A DNA stretch of 64,000 nt from Pseudarthrobacter defluvii (GTDB lineage Bacteria; Actinomycetota; Actinomycetes; Actinomycetales; Micrococcaceae). Position numbers and translations under genes: made by a program. A model generated the notes under the pieces. That model did not search any database and was not told the DNA's origin. It was given only the letters and a program-made list of their open reading frames with translations. The number at the start of each line of letters is the position of its first letter. The stretch's first letter is position 1. Below are positions 52,133 through 61,491 of the stretch, piece by piece. Location: NCBI RefSeq assembly GCF_030816725.1, contig NZ_JAUSYG010000001.1:1-64000 (forward strand), given 5' to 3'.

Positions 52133-55100
52133 ACACTGGTTGCGGCGCGTGCCATACCGGCGGGTGCGACGGAGACCGGTCCTGCGGGGCAGGATGCCGG
52201 GGCGGAACCAACCCACCCGGTCGGGCGGCCCTGAGTTTCGGCCAGGCCGGCTATGGGCCCACGCTAGCGAGGATGACCGGGCGGCTCTCCAGCTCGGATC
52301 TGCCGGCCCTACGGAGGCTGACGGCCCGGATGCTGCAGGAGCAGCTGGATCCGGCCATGGCGCTGTTGGAGGGCTGGTCCTGCCTGAGCCACATTTTGAA
52401 CTTCTACAATGAACGCCTGGTCAACGAGCACTATCTGCGCACCTGCACCGACCGGCGCTCTGCCGTGGAGTTGGCGCGGCTCGTCGGGTACGCCCCCAGA
52501 CCCGGCGTCGCGGCCGACGCCTACCTGGCCTTCACCCTGGACGATATGGACAAGCAGGCCGTCCTGCACGTCCCACGAGGCACGCGCGCCTACAGCCAGC
52601 CCGGACCCGGCGAGACCATGCAGCCCTTCGAAACCAGTGAGGAACTTTCCGGTCGACCGCGCTGGAACGAGATGCTGCCCCGGCTCACCAAACCTCAGCG
52701 GATCCTGCCGTCCAGCCGGGTGCTGTACTTTAAGGGCATCAGCACAGGGCTGCGCAAGGGGGATACCCTGCTGCTCGAGGGTGTGTTCCAACCGGACGAA
52801 CGTCCCCTGCGGGCCGTGGCGGCGGCCGTGGAGGCCCTGCCGGGACAGGACCGGACCCGGGTGGAACTGGACTCCGAGTCGCCGCGACCGGAGGCCACGG
52901 GTCCCGCGCCCATTAGCAAGGCGCTGCTCGAGAGCCTGATCCAGCGGCCCTCACTGTATACGGGCACCCGGGAGCGGCTGCAGCTCCGTCCGGAGGATAT
53001 TTTCACACAGAACTCCTACGCCGCCTACGGTTTGTTGGAGGCGTCCTATCCGCAGCTGAAGGAGCATCTGGGGGCAGCATTGGGCGGCACCACTTTGGGT
53101 GCTGCCGAGGCAGGGGTGCGCATTTATGCCATGCGGATCAAGGCTGCCCTGCACGGCAACAATGCCGCGCTGATTCCGGTCTACAAAGGCGAGCCTGGAG
53201 TCGTGACCGGTTACCGGGAGTGGAACGCTGACGGGACAGGCCCGATGCATAAGGACGGGGTAATCAGCCTGACGGAGCCCGCTGGCACCGGGCCGGGCGC
53301 CACCGAGGCGGATGGCACTATGACCGGGACCGAGACAGCCGGTGGCGCCGCCGCCCCGGAGGCCCTGCTCCGGGGGGATGAAGTGGTGGTCCTCGGGCGC
53401 GATGAGCTGGCCTTGGACGCCGTCTATGACCAGATCCTTCCCGAGAGCCGGGTGATGATCGTGCGGCCGGGCGCACCGGATGCGAAAGGCAGAGGCGAGG
53501 AGCGGGTCGATGTCTACGCAGTCAAGAACGTCCGCACCATGTCGCGGACAAACTTCATCCTGCCATCCCGTGTCACGGTGCTCACCCTGGATGCGCCATG
53601 GCTCAGGGAGGAAGAAGACATAGCTGTACGCGGAACGGTGATTTATGCGCACAGCGAGCTGCTGGAGCCTGTCGAGGTGCCGATTCAAGAGCCGGTGGCG
53701 AAAGACCGTCTCGAGTTGGACGACTACCTCGAGTTGGACGGCTACTACGAGGGGCTCCACCCCGGACGTCGGGTGCTTGTGACAGGTGAGCGCTCGGACC
53801 TTGGCGGTTCCGGGAAGAAACCGACGGTCAGCGGCGTACGGACAGCAGAGCTGCTGATGATCACGGCCGTAAAACACCTGGCCCGGAACGACGTGGACGG
53901 ACAGGCGTCCAAAGACACTATCCACACTTATCTGTCCTTTGCCGAACCCGGCCTGAAATTTAGCTACCGGCGGGACACCGTACGGCTCTGCGGCAATGTG
54001 GCGCCTGCAACCCACGGGGAGAGCCGCGTCGAACTGCTCGGCAGCGGGGACGCCGGCCGGGCCCTCCAGCAGTTCAGCCTCAAACAGGGACCTCTAACGT
54101 ACGTTGCCGCCCCGACCCCGGACGGTGTACAGTCCACGCTGCAAGTCATCGTCAATGACATCAGGTGGCAGGAAGAGCCGAACCCCGCCGCTGCGGCGGC
54201 AGGGGAGCGCCGCTATGTCCTGAAGACCGACGACGGTGGCGGCACCGCCGTCGTGATCGGATTGGGCGCTAGGCTGCCCACCGGCACCAATAATGTCAAG
54301 GCCTTGTACCGCAGTGGCCTGGGGTCCGCAGGGAACGTCAAGGCCGGGCAGATCAGCGTGCTGGCCACACGCCCCCAAGGGGTGACCGGCGTCCTGAACC
54401 CCCTTGCGGCCTCTGGCGGGGCGGACCACGACGGCGTCGAGAGCATCAGGCGGCGGACGCCAGTGGGGCTCGCGGCGCTGGACCGACTCGTCTCGGCGTC
54501 CGATCTCGCTGATTTCGCGCGGGCTTTCGCAGGCATCGGAAAAGCTTCCCTGGTCTCTTCTGAAAACCCCGGAACAAAAAACCCGGCACCGTTGGCTTAC
54601 TCGCTGATCCTGGCTGGGGAGAACGATGTTCCGCTCTCGGAAGAGTCGGCCCTGATCGGCAACCTCCGGGAGTCGCTCCGAAAATTCGGGGGTTTCCGGC
54701 CCGGGCCCGGTGACGTGCTGAAGACACCCGGAAATCCAGCCGTGACTCTCAGACTGCGGATCCGCAAAGCACTGCTGCTGGGAATGCGGGCGCAGGTCCG
54801 GCTGCAGGAGGGCCATGTCTGGGAAGCTGTACTGCCTCGGATCCAGGCGGCCCTGTTTGGCGCCTTTGGCTTCGAAGCACGGGAGATCGGCCAGGTCGCC
54901 CGCCCGGGCGAAGCGATGGCGGTCATCCAGACAGTCCGAGGCGTGGCCTGGGTGAACCTGCAGGCGTTCGGCGCCATCAGCACCGGCACCCCGGATTCGC
55001 CCTCAATACCGCAAGATGTCGCCCAAAGGGCCAAGGACCTTCTGACCGGAGACTCGGCGTCCGCGCCTGTCGTCGGTCCCGGTGACATCGCCTACCTCTC

Positions 55101-55152
55101 GCCCGCGGCGCCCGGAACGATGCTGCTAACTCCCTTCGAGGTGACCTCATGA
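52129..55152 (+). CDS. Large baseplate protein 2 with Cys-rich N-terminus
   Basis: 1007 residues, a second baseplate-assembly protein of J type. The first 23 residues hold five cysteines (5, 8, 13, 19, 23), a possible metal-binding cap. Then come ALLEGWSCLSHILNFYNERL, RRSAVELARLVGYAPRPGVA and the C-terminal core (YRSGLGSAGNVKAGQISVLA, NPLAASGGADHDGVESIRRR, VSASDLADFARAFAG). Together with the preceding gene it would build the hexameric baseplate. Four-base overlaps on both sides. Confidence 0.92.
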   Translation: MNTGCGACHTGGCDGDRSCGAGCRGGTNPPGRAALSFGQAGYGPTLARMTGRLSSSDLPALRRLTARMLQEQLDPAMALLEGWSCLSHILNFYNERLVNEHYLRTCTDRRSAVELARLVGYAPRPGVAADAYLAFTLDDMDKQAVLHVPRGTRAYSQPGPGETMQPFETSEELSGRPRWNEMLPRLTKPQRILPSSRVLYFKGISTGLRKGDTLLLEGVFQPDERPLRAVAAAVEALPGQDRTRVELDSESPRPEATGPAPISKALLESLIQRPSLYTGTRERLQLRPEDIFTQNSYAAYGLLEASYPQLKEHLGAALGGTTLGAAEAGVRIYAMRIKAALHGNNAALIPVYKGEPGVVTGYREWNADGTGPMHKDGVISLTEPAGTGPGATEADGTMTGTETAGGAAAPEALLRGDEVVVLGRDELALDAVYDQILPESRVMIVRPGAPDAKGRGEERVDVYAVKNVRTMSRTNFILPSRVTVLTLDAPWLREEEDIAVRGTVIYAHSELLEPVEVPIQEPVAKDRLELDDYLELDGYYEGLHPGRRVLVTGERSDLGGSGKKPTVSGVRTAELLMITAVKHLARNDVDGQASKDTIHTYLSFAEPGLKFSYRRDTVRLCGNVAPATHGESRVELLGSGDAGRALQQFSLKQGPLTYVAAPTPDGVQSTLQVIVNDIRWQEEPNPAAAAAGERRYVLKTDDGGGTAVVIGLGARLPTGTNNVKALYRSGLGSAGNVKAGQISVLATRPQGVTGVLNPLAASGGADHDGVESIRRRTPVGLAALDRLVSASDLADFARAFAGIGKASLVSSENPGTKNPAPLAYSLILAGENDVPLSEESALIGNLRESLRKFGGFRPGPGDVLKTPGNPAVTLRLRIRKALLLGMRAQVRLQEGHVWEAVLPRIQAALFGAFGFEAREIGQVARPGEAMAVIQTVRGVAWVNLQAFGAISTGTPDSPSIPQDVAQRAKDLLTGDSASAPVVGPGDIAYLSPAAPGTMLLTPFEVTS

Positions 55153-57506
55153 TGACCCCCGACCCCGACCGCTTGTACCGATTGCTGCCCGGCATCATCC
55201 GGGTCCGCGACGCTGAACAGGGCCATGCCCTCCGGGACCTGCTCCGTGTTCTGGGGGAACAGGCCGATCTGCTGGAGGCAGACATCCGGAGCATGTATGC
55301 CAACCTCTTCATCGAAACCTGCCAGGACTGGGTCGTGCCGTACCTCGGTGACCTGGTCGGGTACCGGCGACTGCCGGTACCCGGGGAGGACGGGGCGTCC
55401 GGGGCGGAGGACCTGAGGCTGCTCATCCCGCGCCGTGCGGTCGCCGACACCCTCAGGCTGCGCCGGCGCAAGGGAACCCGCTCTGTCCTCGACGATGTGG
55501 CTGCAAGTGTGGCGGGTTGGCCCGCTGCCATCTCCGACGAAATCGGCCCTGGAGGTGGTGGTGCGCACGAGTTAAAGGTTGACCTCTGGCGCCTGCCGTC
55601 CTGGCCGCTGACCCGGGTCCGCCCGTTTCTGCTGCCCCAACGGACCAATTGCTTCACCCTGAGCGTGTTGGGCAATGATGCGCCCTTGTACGAACGCACA
55701 GATTCCCAAGAAAGCGGGGATCCGCCGGACATAGAGCCGCTGATTCCCCGGCCGATTGATACTGCCTTCCTGCGGGACCGTGCCGAAGCCCTCTACGGAC
55801 CGGACCAGAGCCTGTGCCTGTTTGAAAATGGCGTGCCGATTCCTGCCGAGCGGATAAAGGCACAAGACCTGAGCGGCTGGCGGCCCGAAGTGTTCGGGGA
55901 GGACATCGCCGTGGATCCGGTGCGCGGCCGGGTGATGTTCCCTGAGCGCCGGCAGATCGGTCGCATAACTGCTTCCTACCATTACGGTTTTGCCACAGCC
56001 CTTGGCGGCGGCGAGTACCGAAGGCCGCAGGCACCACCACCGGTCTCAGCTTTCCTGTTCGGTCCCGGCCACCTGAACGAGGCCGGCCGTGTGCTCTCGG
56101 GCATCCTGGCCACCGGTGACGGAGCCTTCACCGTCTACCTGCGGTCATTGCTGACCCCCGGCGCACTGGCCGAACTTCCCAAGGACGAGCAGCCGGCCCA
56201 GCAGCTGAAGCAGGACGCTACTCTGGACGCAGAACTCAACCGGATCCTGCAGGCGGAAAACCTCAGCGAGGGGCCTGTGGAGGCGGACCGGCTAGACGAA
56301 GAAACGCTGCGCCTGATCAACGCCGCACCGCTAGGCTCAGGCCGCATCCGGCTAAACCGCCTCATCCTGGAAGCCCACTATCCTGACGCCATCCGGCGTG
56401 CCTTCGCCATCGTCCATGTAGTTGCGAAGGGACGCCAGCCGGTAATCATGGAAGCGGTGCGGAGCCTGCAGGATTCCCCGCGGCCCCCGATTTGCATGGT
56501 AGTGGTGCTGGCCGACAGCGGGCTGTATGTCGAGCCAGTCACCGTGGACGTCCCAGCACACCATACGTTTTCATTGCGGGCCGCCGACGGATGCCGGCCC
56601 ACCATCGTCCTGCCGGGGCGCCGGGCAGACATTGATGACATGATCATCGCCTGCGGAGAGAACAGCCGGGTGGAAATGAACGGCATCATGGTCGCCTCTC
56701 ATCCCGTGCGAATTACCGGCCACCCGTCTGAAATCCTGCTGCGGCACTGCACCCTGGTACCCGGATGGGAGCTGGACTCGGCCTGCTGGCCCCGGAACGG
56801 GGAAGAACCCAGCCTCATTCTGACAGATCTTCCGGTACTCGAGGAGGATACGAAGCTCGCCTCAGCGCAGGAGCATCCCGCTTCCGCCGGAACCTGCGTG
56901 GAACTTGACCACACCATCACGGGCACCATCATTGTTCAGCGCGACGAGGTGGACGCCGAGCCCCTGAGCCTGCTGCTGCGCTGCAGCACAGTGGACGCCA
57001 CCGACACCCAACTCCGAGCCATTACAGCACCGAATGAGCGCCGCGCGCACGCACTATTGACAGTGGATGCCAGCACCGTCATCGGCAGCACCTGGACCCA
57101 CGCGGTGGAGCTGGCTCAGAACAGCACCTTTCTCGGCGAAATTAAGGTAGCGCGCCGCCAGATAGGATGCATCCGCTACTGCTACGTCCCACCCGACTCA
57201 CGCACCCCGCGACGGCACGCCTGCCAACCGGACCTAGTGATCGACGCTGCGGCACCCCCGGACAAGGACACGGAGGCGGACAGAGTTAAACCTGTCTTCA
57301 TGGACCCCGAACTGCGCTACGGCCGACCGAATTACTGCCGACTGGCGGACGACTGCGCAGACGAGCTCCGCCAGGGTGCCGACGATGGCTCCGAAATGGG
57401 TGTATTCCATTCCCTTTTCGAGTCCCAGCGCCGGATGAATTTAGAGGCCGCTCTGGAGGATTATCTGCCCCTAGGGTGGACCATTGACGTCACCTACCAG
57501 ACTTAA
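55149..57506 (+). CDS. eCIS tail/baseplate protein (tail protein I-like)
   Basis: 785 residues. The N-terminus matches phage tail protein I/Afp12-like proteins: DRLYRLLPGIIRVRDAEQG, LRVLGEQADLLEADI and DWVVPYLGDLVGYR. The C-terminal 400 residues are rich in short strands (MNGIMVASHPVRITGHPSEI, then LLRHCTLVPGWEL), consistent with a parallel beta-helix that could serve as a surface-exposed or receptor-contacting part. It is the last tightly coupled structural gene; no separate fibre gene follows. Confidence 0.85.
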   Translation: MMTPDPDRLYRLLPGIIRVRDAEQGHALRDLLRVLGEQADLLEADIRSMYANLFIETCQDWVVPYLGDLVGYRRLPVPGEDGASGAEDLRLLIPRRAVADTLRLRRRKGTRSVLDDVAASVAGWPAAISDEIGPGGGGAHELKVDLWRLPSWPLTRVRPFLLPQRTNCFTLSVLGNDAPLYERTDSQESGDPPDIEPLIPRPIDTAFLRDRAEALYGPDQSLCLFENGVPIPAERIKAQDLSGWRPEVFGEDIAVDPVRGRVMFPERRQIGRITASYHYGFATALGGGEYRRPQAPPPVSAFLFGPGHLNEAGRVLSGILATGDGAFTVYLRSLLTPGALAELPKDEQPAQQLKQDATLDAELNRILQAENLSEGPVEADRLDEETLRLINAAPLGSGRIRLNRLILEAHYPDAIRRAFAIVHVVAKGRQPVIMEAVRSLQDSPRPPICMVVVLADSGLYVEPVTVDVPAHHTFSLRAADGCRPTIVLPGRRADIDDMIIACGENSRVEMNGIMVASHPVRITGHPSEILLRHCTLVPGWELDSACWPRNGEEPSLILTDLPVLEEDTKLASAQEHPASAGTCVELDHTITGTIIVQRDEVDAEPLSLLLRCSTVDATDTQLRAITAPNERRAHALLTVDASTVIGSTWTHAVELAQNSTFLGEIKVARRQIGCIRYCYVPPDSRTPRRHACQPDLVIDAAAPPDKDTEADRVKPVFMDPELRYGRPNYCRLADDCADELRQGADDGSEMGVFHSLFESQRRMNLEAALEDYLPLGWTIDVTYQT

Positions 57507-57641
57507 GCAGTTCCAATGACGATCAACCGGAGTCGCGGAAACACGTGAAGAGAAATCCGCTAATTCCAAAACCGACCTATTGTTCACCGGCGGCGGCGGC
57601 GGCGGGTCAAACCCCTGTCGGGGCAAAACGGCCCTTACAAG

Positions 57642-59774
57642 TTGTATCAACGCCAGTTCCTTCTGGCCGTGGATTGGAGCGAAGTGTACGAAGTCTATGC
57701 GGCAGCACATGACAGACAAAAACGCACCGCGGGAACGCGGTCATCGCAGCGCGCTGCGGTTACCCGGCAGTTGGCGGATTCTGTACCTCCAGTGGTTCAT
57801 GATGTGCAGCAGGTGGCCGGTATGCCAGCAGAGGGTGCCACCAAAGCCGCGACGCTCGGTGGCGTGCCGCTGGACCCGTCGACGCGCGCTGCGATGGAGG
57901 CAAGGTTCGGTCACGACTTCTCGGCGGTACGTGTGCACACCGACGCAGCGGCGGCAGATGACTCCCGCGCGCAACACGCGCTCGCTTACACAGTCGGCGA
58001 GCACATCGTTTTCGCACCGGGGCGATATGCGCCGGAGACGGCAGCCGGGGTGCAACTCCTCACGCACGAACTGACCCACGTCGTGCAACAGACGACGAAT
58101 CGCGTAGCGAGCGGTGGGCCCTCAACGGACGACGGACTCGAGCGCGAGGCCCAGAACGTCTCCCATCGTACAGCGTCCAGCGGGGGGACGACCGTCCGCG
58201 GCCGCAGTGGATTGCGGTTGGCCCGGCACCCGGATCCTCTAGCGCCTCCGCCCCGCAGCAGCGGCCTCACCGAGGCAGAGCGTCGACTCCTCAACGAGAT
58301 CCGAGTGCGGCTGGTCCCGGCCAATCAACGGTCAACCGCGATCGTGGGTGTCCTTATCACTGAGGACGGCCGACAGTTCGAGTTGACGAGCGGGGGTGGT
58401 CAGGGGTTCTCCTCGCACGTCGAGGGCAAGGCAACCGCCAAGATGGAGGAGCTTGATATCCGGAAGGCGACACTTTTAGTGGAAAAGGAGCCGTGCCAGA
58501 TCTGCGACCGGAGCACGTACTCCCAACCGGAGGGGCCCGAGAAGCCGATGGTCAGCACCCGGACCGGAAAGGAGCTCTCCCGGCAGGTTTCAAAGGTCAA
58601 CACCGCCCTCCCGCTGGGTTCCGAACTTAGGATTGTTGATCCTGATTCCGCCTCTCTCTACCGTGGCGTCAAGCCCGTCCCGCGGATACCCCCGAAACCT
58701 GGTGGAAGTGAGCCCCCGAAGAAGGGCCCGGGTACCGGCCCTGAGTCCCCGTCGCCGGTGGCGGAAGGCGCACCCAAGCTCCCGGTGGCGGAAGGCGCAC
58801 CCAAGCTCCCGGTGGCGGAAGGCGCACCCAAGCTCCCGGTGGCGGGCGCACCCAAACTTCCCGTGGAAGCGGCGATCCCTAAGAGTATTGAGGGAGCCAG
58901 AGGCTTGGGAGCTGTGGAGGGCGCCGCTGTTCGGGGACCAGGACGTGTCCGTCGCTTCGCTGTCGGGGCTGCCGGAGCGGCGGCCGGGGCTGCCCTGAGT
59001 TTCGTAGCACTGCTGGTTACAGTCATTTGGGAACTCATCGTGGTTCCGTATTTGGCACAACTGCAGCGTGAAGCGGAGGAAAAGTACCGCAAAGTCCTGA
59101 CGCAACAAATCCAGTCGTACTACGACACCTTCCTGGTTGGAAAAATCGAGGAAAGTTTCCGCAGGCTCGGACGTGTGATCAAGGAGATCGAGGACCAGAA
59201 GAAGCAGCCGTACGTGAATGTCACCCTTGCGGTGCACTTCGATTTGTCCCTGACCAGGCGCCTGATCTTTGGGCCCGGGAGGCCGGACTCGATTCTCGAT
59301 CTAAATTTCCGGAGCATGGATGCCAACGCGATTACGGTCGGCACTTCCCCGGTTACCGAGCGAGCCGAACCGTTGAAGGCGGACAACGCGACCTTGTTCT
59401 TCAACAACGCCACTGAGTTCAGCCAAGTGGTGCATTTTGCCGTAATCCCGCCTTCTTTTCAGGAGTTGGTCAACAGATACGGCGAAGACAGAGTCGGCGA
59501 TGGTTGCTTCATAGCCAGCGCCTGCTATGGAACCCCGCTCGCCCCTCAAATCGAGGTGCTCCGCCGTTTCAGGGATCAAGTTCTCCTAGCAAGCATTCCG
59601 GGACGACGTTTCGTGTGCTGGTATTATCACTACTCGCCACCCGTGGCGGTGTATCTGGAACGGCATGGGAGGGCTCGGTGGGTAACACGGCGCTGCTTGG
59701 TCGCCCCTGCAGTGGTTGCCGCACGGATCATCGAACGACTAACTGCCGGAGTTTGCCGGAGACCGTGCATATGA
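57642..59774 (+). CDS. DUF4157-deaminase-CFI-box protein, candidate eCIS cargo 2
   Basis: 710 residues from a TTG; the start is uncertain (GTG at 57669 or 57684 possible) and has no clear ribosome site. Order: DUF4157 at 70-150 (GHDFSAVRVHTD, HELTH at 142-146); a deaminase-like domain at 210-320 with HVEGK (H259, E261) and PCQIC (C285, C288), followed by LPLGSELRIVDPDS as in SCP1.201/DddA-type deaminases; a Pro-rich linker with VAEGAPKLP repeats (about 372-406); a hydrophobic segment at 437-472; a coiled coil to about 530; and a CFI-box C-terminus (CFIASACYGTPLAP, C622). It follows the structural operon after 135 bases. Most likely it is an injected nucleic-acid deaminase toxin (inference). 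Confidence 0.8.
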   Translation: MYQRQFLLAVDWSEVYEVYAAAHDRQKRTAGTRSSQRAAVTRQLADSVPPVVHDVQQVAGMPAEGATKAATLGGVPLDPSTRAAMEARFGHDFSAVRVHTDAAAADDSRAQHALAYTVGEHIVFAPGRYAPETAAGVQLLTHELTHVVQQTTNRVASGGPSTDDGLEREAQNVSHRTASSGGTTVRGRSGLRLARHPDPLAPPPRSSGLTEAERRLLNEIRVRLVPANQRSTAIVGVLITEDGRQFELTSGGGQGFSSHVEGKATAKMEELDIRKATLLVEKEPCQICDRSTYSQPEGPEKPMVSTRTGKELSRQVSKVNTALPLGSELRIVDPDSASLYRGVKPVPRIPPKPGGSEPPKKGPGTGPESPSPVAEGAPKLPVAEGAPKLPVAEGAPKLPVAGAPKLPVEAAIPKSIEGARGLGAVEGAAVRGPGRVRRFAVGAAGAAAGAALSFVALLVTVIWELIVVPYLAQLQREAEEKYRKVLTQQIQSYYDTFLVGKIEESFRRLGRVIKEIEDQKKQPYVNVTLAVHFDLSLTRRLIFGPGRPDSILDLNFRSMDANAITVGTSPVTERAEPLKADNATLFFNNATEFSQVVHFAVIPPSFQELVNRYGEDRVGDGCFIASACYGTPLAPQIEVLRRFRDQVLLASIPGRRFVCWYYHYSPPVAVYLERHGRARWVTRRCLVAPAVVAARIIERLTAGVCRRPCI
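58755..58860 (+). repeat. 27-bp tandem repeat within the deaminase cargo gene
   Basis: Three identical 27-bp units (58755-58781, 58782-58808, 58809-58835) encode VAEGAPKLP in frame. A fourth shortened unit (58836-58860) encodes VAGAPKLP. The repeat forms a flexible linker between the deaminase-like domain and the hydrophobic segment. Copy number could vary by slippage without breaking the frame. Confidence 0.92.
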
Positions 59775-60166
59775 GTTGGAGTCTTAAGGAAACTTGGAGT
59801 CCGGGCTGTCGTCACACCGAGTTCCCGCCTGCCCCCTGACGGCCCCGGAATTAGCGAGCCGTGTCGATCTCTCATCTGTTTCGACTTGTCCGAGTTAACC
59901 GCCGATAATGGAGATTCCGTAAAGCTACATGGGCGCCATATGGGCGAGCGAGGTGTCGCTTTGGGGGAGGGCTGTCACTCCAGCCTGACGTGACGCAGCA
60001 ACTTGCGTGGAGTGGTTCGCTCCGCTGCAAAGCGTCTCGAGCATCAATTCAATGCTGCCGCGACTCAGGACCTACCGGCTTTCCGGTTGGCTGATGGGCT
60101 GAATGGGGGCTAAATGGGGCCCAACGTGTATCGCTGTGAGACTGGCGGACCACACCAACCTAATTT
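59775..60166. other. Intergenic region after the eCIS locus
   Basis: About 390 bases between the cargo gene and the convergent PIN-like gene. I see no immunity-sized gene with a ribosome site, no tRNA and no strong terminator hairpin. GC is somewhat lower than in the operon. Confidence 0.55.
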
Positions 60167-61330
60167 TCAGGCAGGGCGATGGCGCAGATGGCTGACGGTG
60201 GTGTCCGGGCTCGGGGCAGCGGGTAGGCCGTCGAGCCAATCCGCCATCTCCTGCGCGTTGCGAGGGACGTTGGCGCCGAAAGAGCGCAACTCACGAGAGC
60301 CGGTGAGCGCGGCCCGGGCCTCGGCATCGGTGAGAAGTGCGTCGCAATAGGCGTACGCTATCGCGAGGGCATCAATGTCTGCGATGTGATTGATTTTCCA
60401 CCGATGTGCCGGATTCCGGTGATAACGGGTCTTCATGCTGACCGCGACCTGAACCTGCGGCAAGGCTGACCAGAAGGCCACTAAGTCATCGGGGATGTCG
60501 TGCCTGAACCCATCTTTCTCGCGGTTTTGCAGATGGAGGACGAAAACTTCCATCCACTCATGAGCGATCTCGCGTCCAAAGACGAGATCCCGCAAACGAC
60601 CGCGCCGCCAGGAGGGGTCTTCGTCGAGGATGGCCGACGTTTGGAGCTCGTAGTCCAGCCGGCTCTGTGAAGCGACCTTGTATGTCTCGGGAGCATATCC
60701 AATTTTACGAAGGTCAGCGATCTCAGCATCCTGCGGACCTTCCAGGAGTTTTCGCTCACGTATGTAGTCCATCTCTGCCAGCTGGTTCTCGAACGTTCCG
60801 TCGCCCAACTCCTTGCGAAGCTGAGCTTCAAGGTCTTCTCCGGTGTATTCATTGATGAATCTGAATCCGCTGTTATGACCGAAGGCCCAGAGCGCGCTGT
60901 TCTTTAGCAGTGGTGCGGCCTCATAGGTGGCAGGCGTGTCATAGAGCTTGTCCAATCCAGCCGAGATCTCCAACTGCACCAAGGCTGAACGGCCGAGGAT
61001 GTAGGCGAAGTCAGACAGCTCCTCCATGATGTCCGCGACGTGTCCACGCTGGCGTGGGCTCGGGACTGCGTGAGCGACCTCCAGAAAGTGCACAGAGGAC
61101 AGCGGGAAGACCGCACGACGCTCAACCTTTGCGCGTCGCGCCGATTCGAGGAGTGCCTGGTAGCCGGGCAGCACCTTGATGGCTTTGCCAGTCTCGTTTG
61201 TGCGCCCGGCCGCAGCCCGGCTTGCTTTCGCCAGTTGGATGTAGTGGTTCAGGTCCAGGTACACAAGCGGGACCGGCGGACGGGTAATGGCCGCCCACAC
61301 CATTTCGTCAGCTACTGGTGTACTCCTCAT
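60167..61330 (-). CDS. PIN-like domain protein, function unknown
   Basis: 387 residues. Acidic residues are placed as in PIN-type ribonucleases: D26 in VYLDLNHYIQLAK near the start, and D318, D320, D330 and D335 in IADIDALAIAYAYCDALLTD near the end, followed by LRSFGANVPR. Between them is a long helical region, making it longer than toxin-type PIN proteins (about 130 residues). It ends facing the eCIS cargo gene, with no antitoxin gene beside it. Whether it is linked to the eCIS is unclear. Confidence 0.6.
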   Translation of the reverse strand: MRSTPVADEMVWAAITRPPVPLVYLDLNHYIQLAKASRAAAGRTNETGKAIKVLPGYQALLESARRAKVERRAVFPLSSVHFLEVAHAVPSPRQRGHVADIMEELSDFAYILGRSALVQLEISAGLDKLYDTPATYEAAPLLKNSALWAFGHNSGFRFINEYTGEDLEAQLRKELGDGTFENQLAEMDYIRERKLLEGPQDAEIADLRKIGYAPETYKVASQSRLDYELQTSAILDEDPSWRRGRLRDLVFGREIAHEWMEVFVLHLQNREKDGFRHDIPDDLVAFWSALPQVQVAVSMKTRYHRNPAHRWKINHIADIDALAIAYAYCDALLTDAEARAALTGSRELRSFGANVPRNAQEMADWLDGLPAAPSPDTTVSHLRHRPA

Positions 61331-61491
61331 GGCAGGACAAGTCTATGGAGGCTGGCCTGCTACTCCTAAATACTCGGCGCGCCTTCGCACCTTCCGGAAA
61401 ACATCGAGAGAGCCACTAACCCTGTCCTGAGGGCGCGTAAGGGGAACAAAGAACGCTTGACCAACCCGAGGCAGAGCATGCACCGGCTGGT

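Noticed and set aside
58755..58860. CRISPR array
   Set aside because: The 27-bp units are directly adjacent without spacers and encode an in-frame peptide repeat. No cas genes are present.
35150..59774. Prophage or type VI secretion system
   Set aside because: No capsid, portal, terminase, integrase next to it, lysin, TssJ/L/M or ClpV. The AAA+ ATPase, DUF4255 and DUF4157 genes fit eCIS instead.
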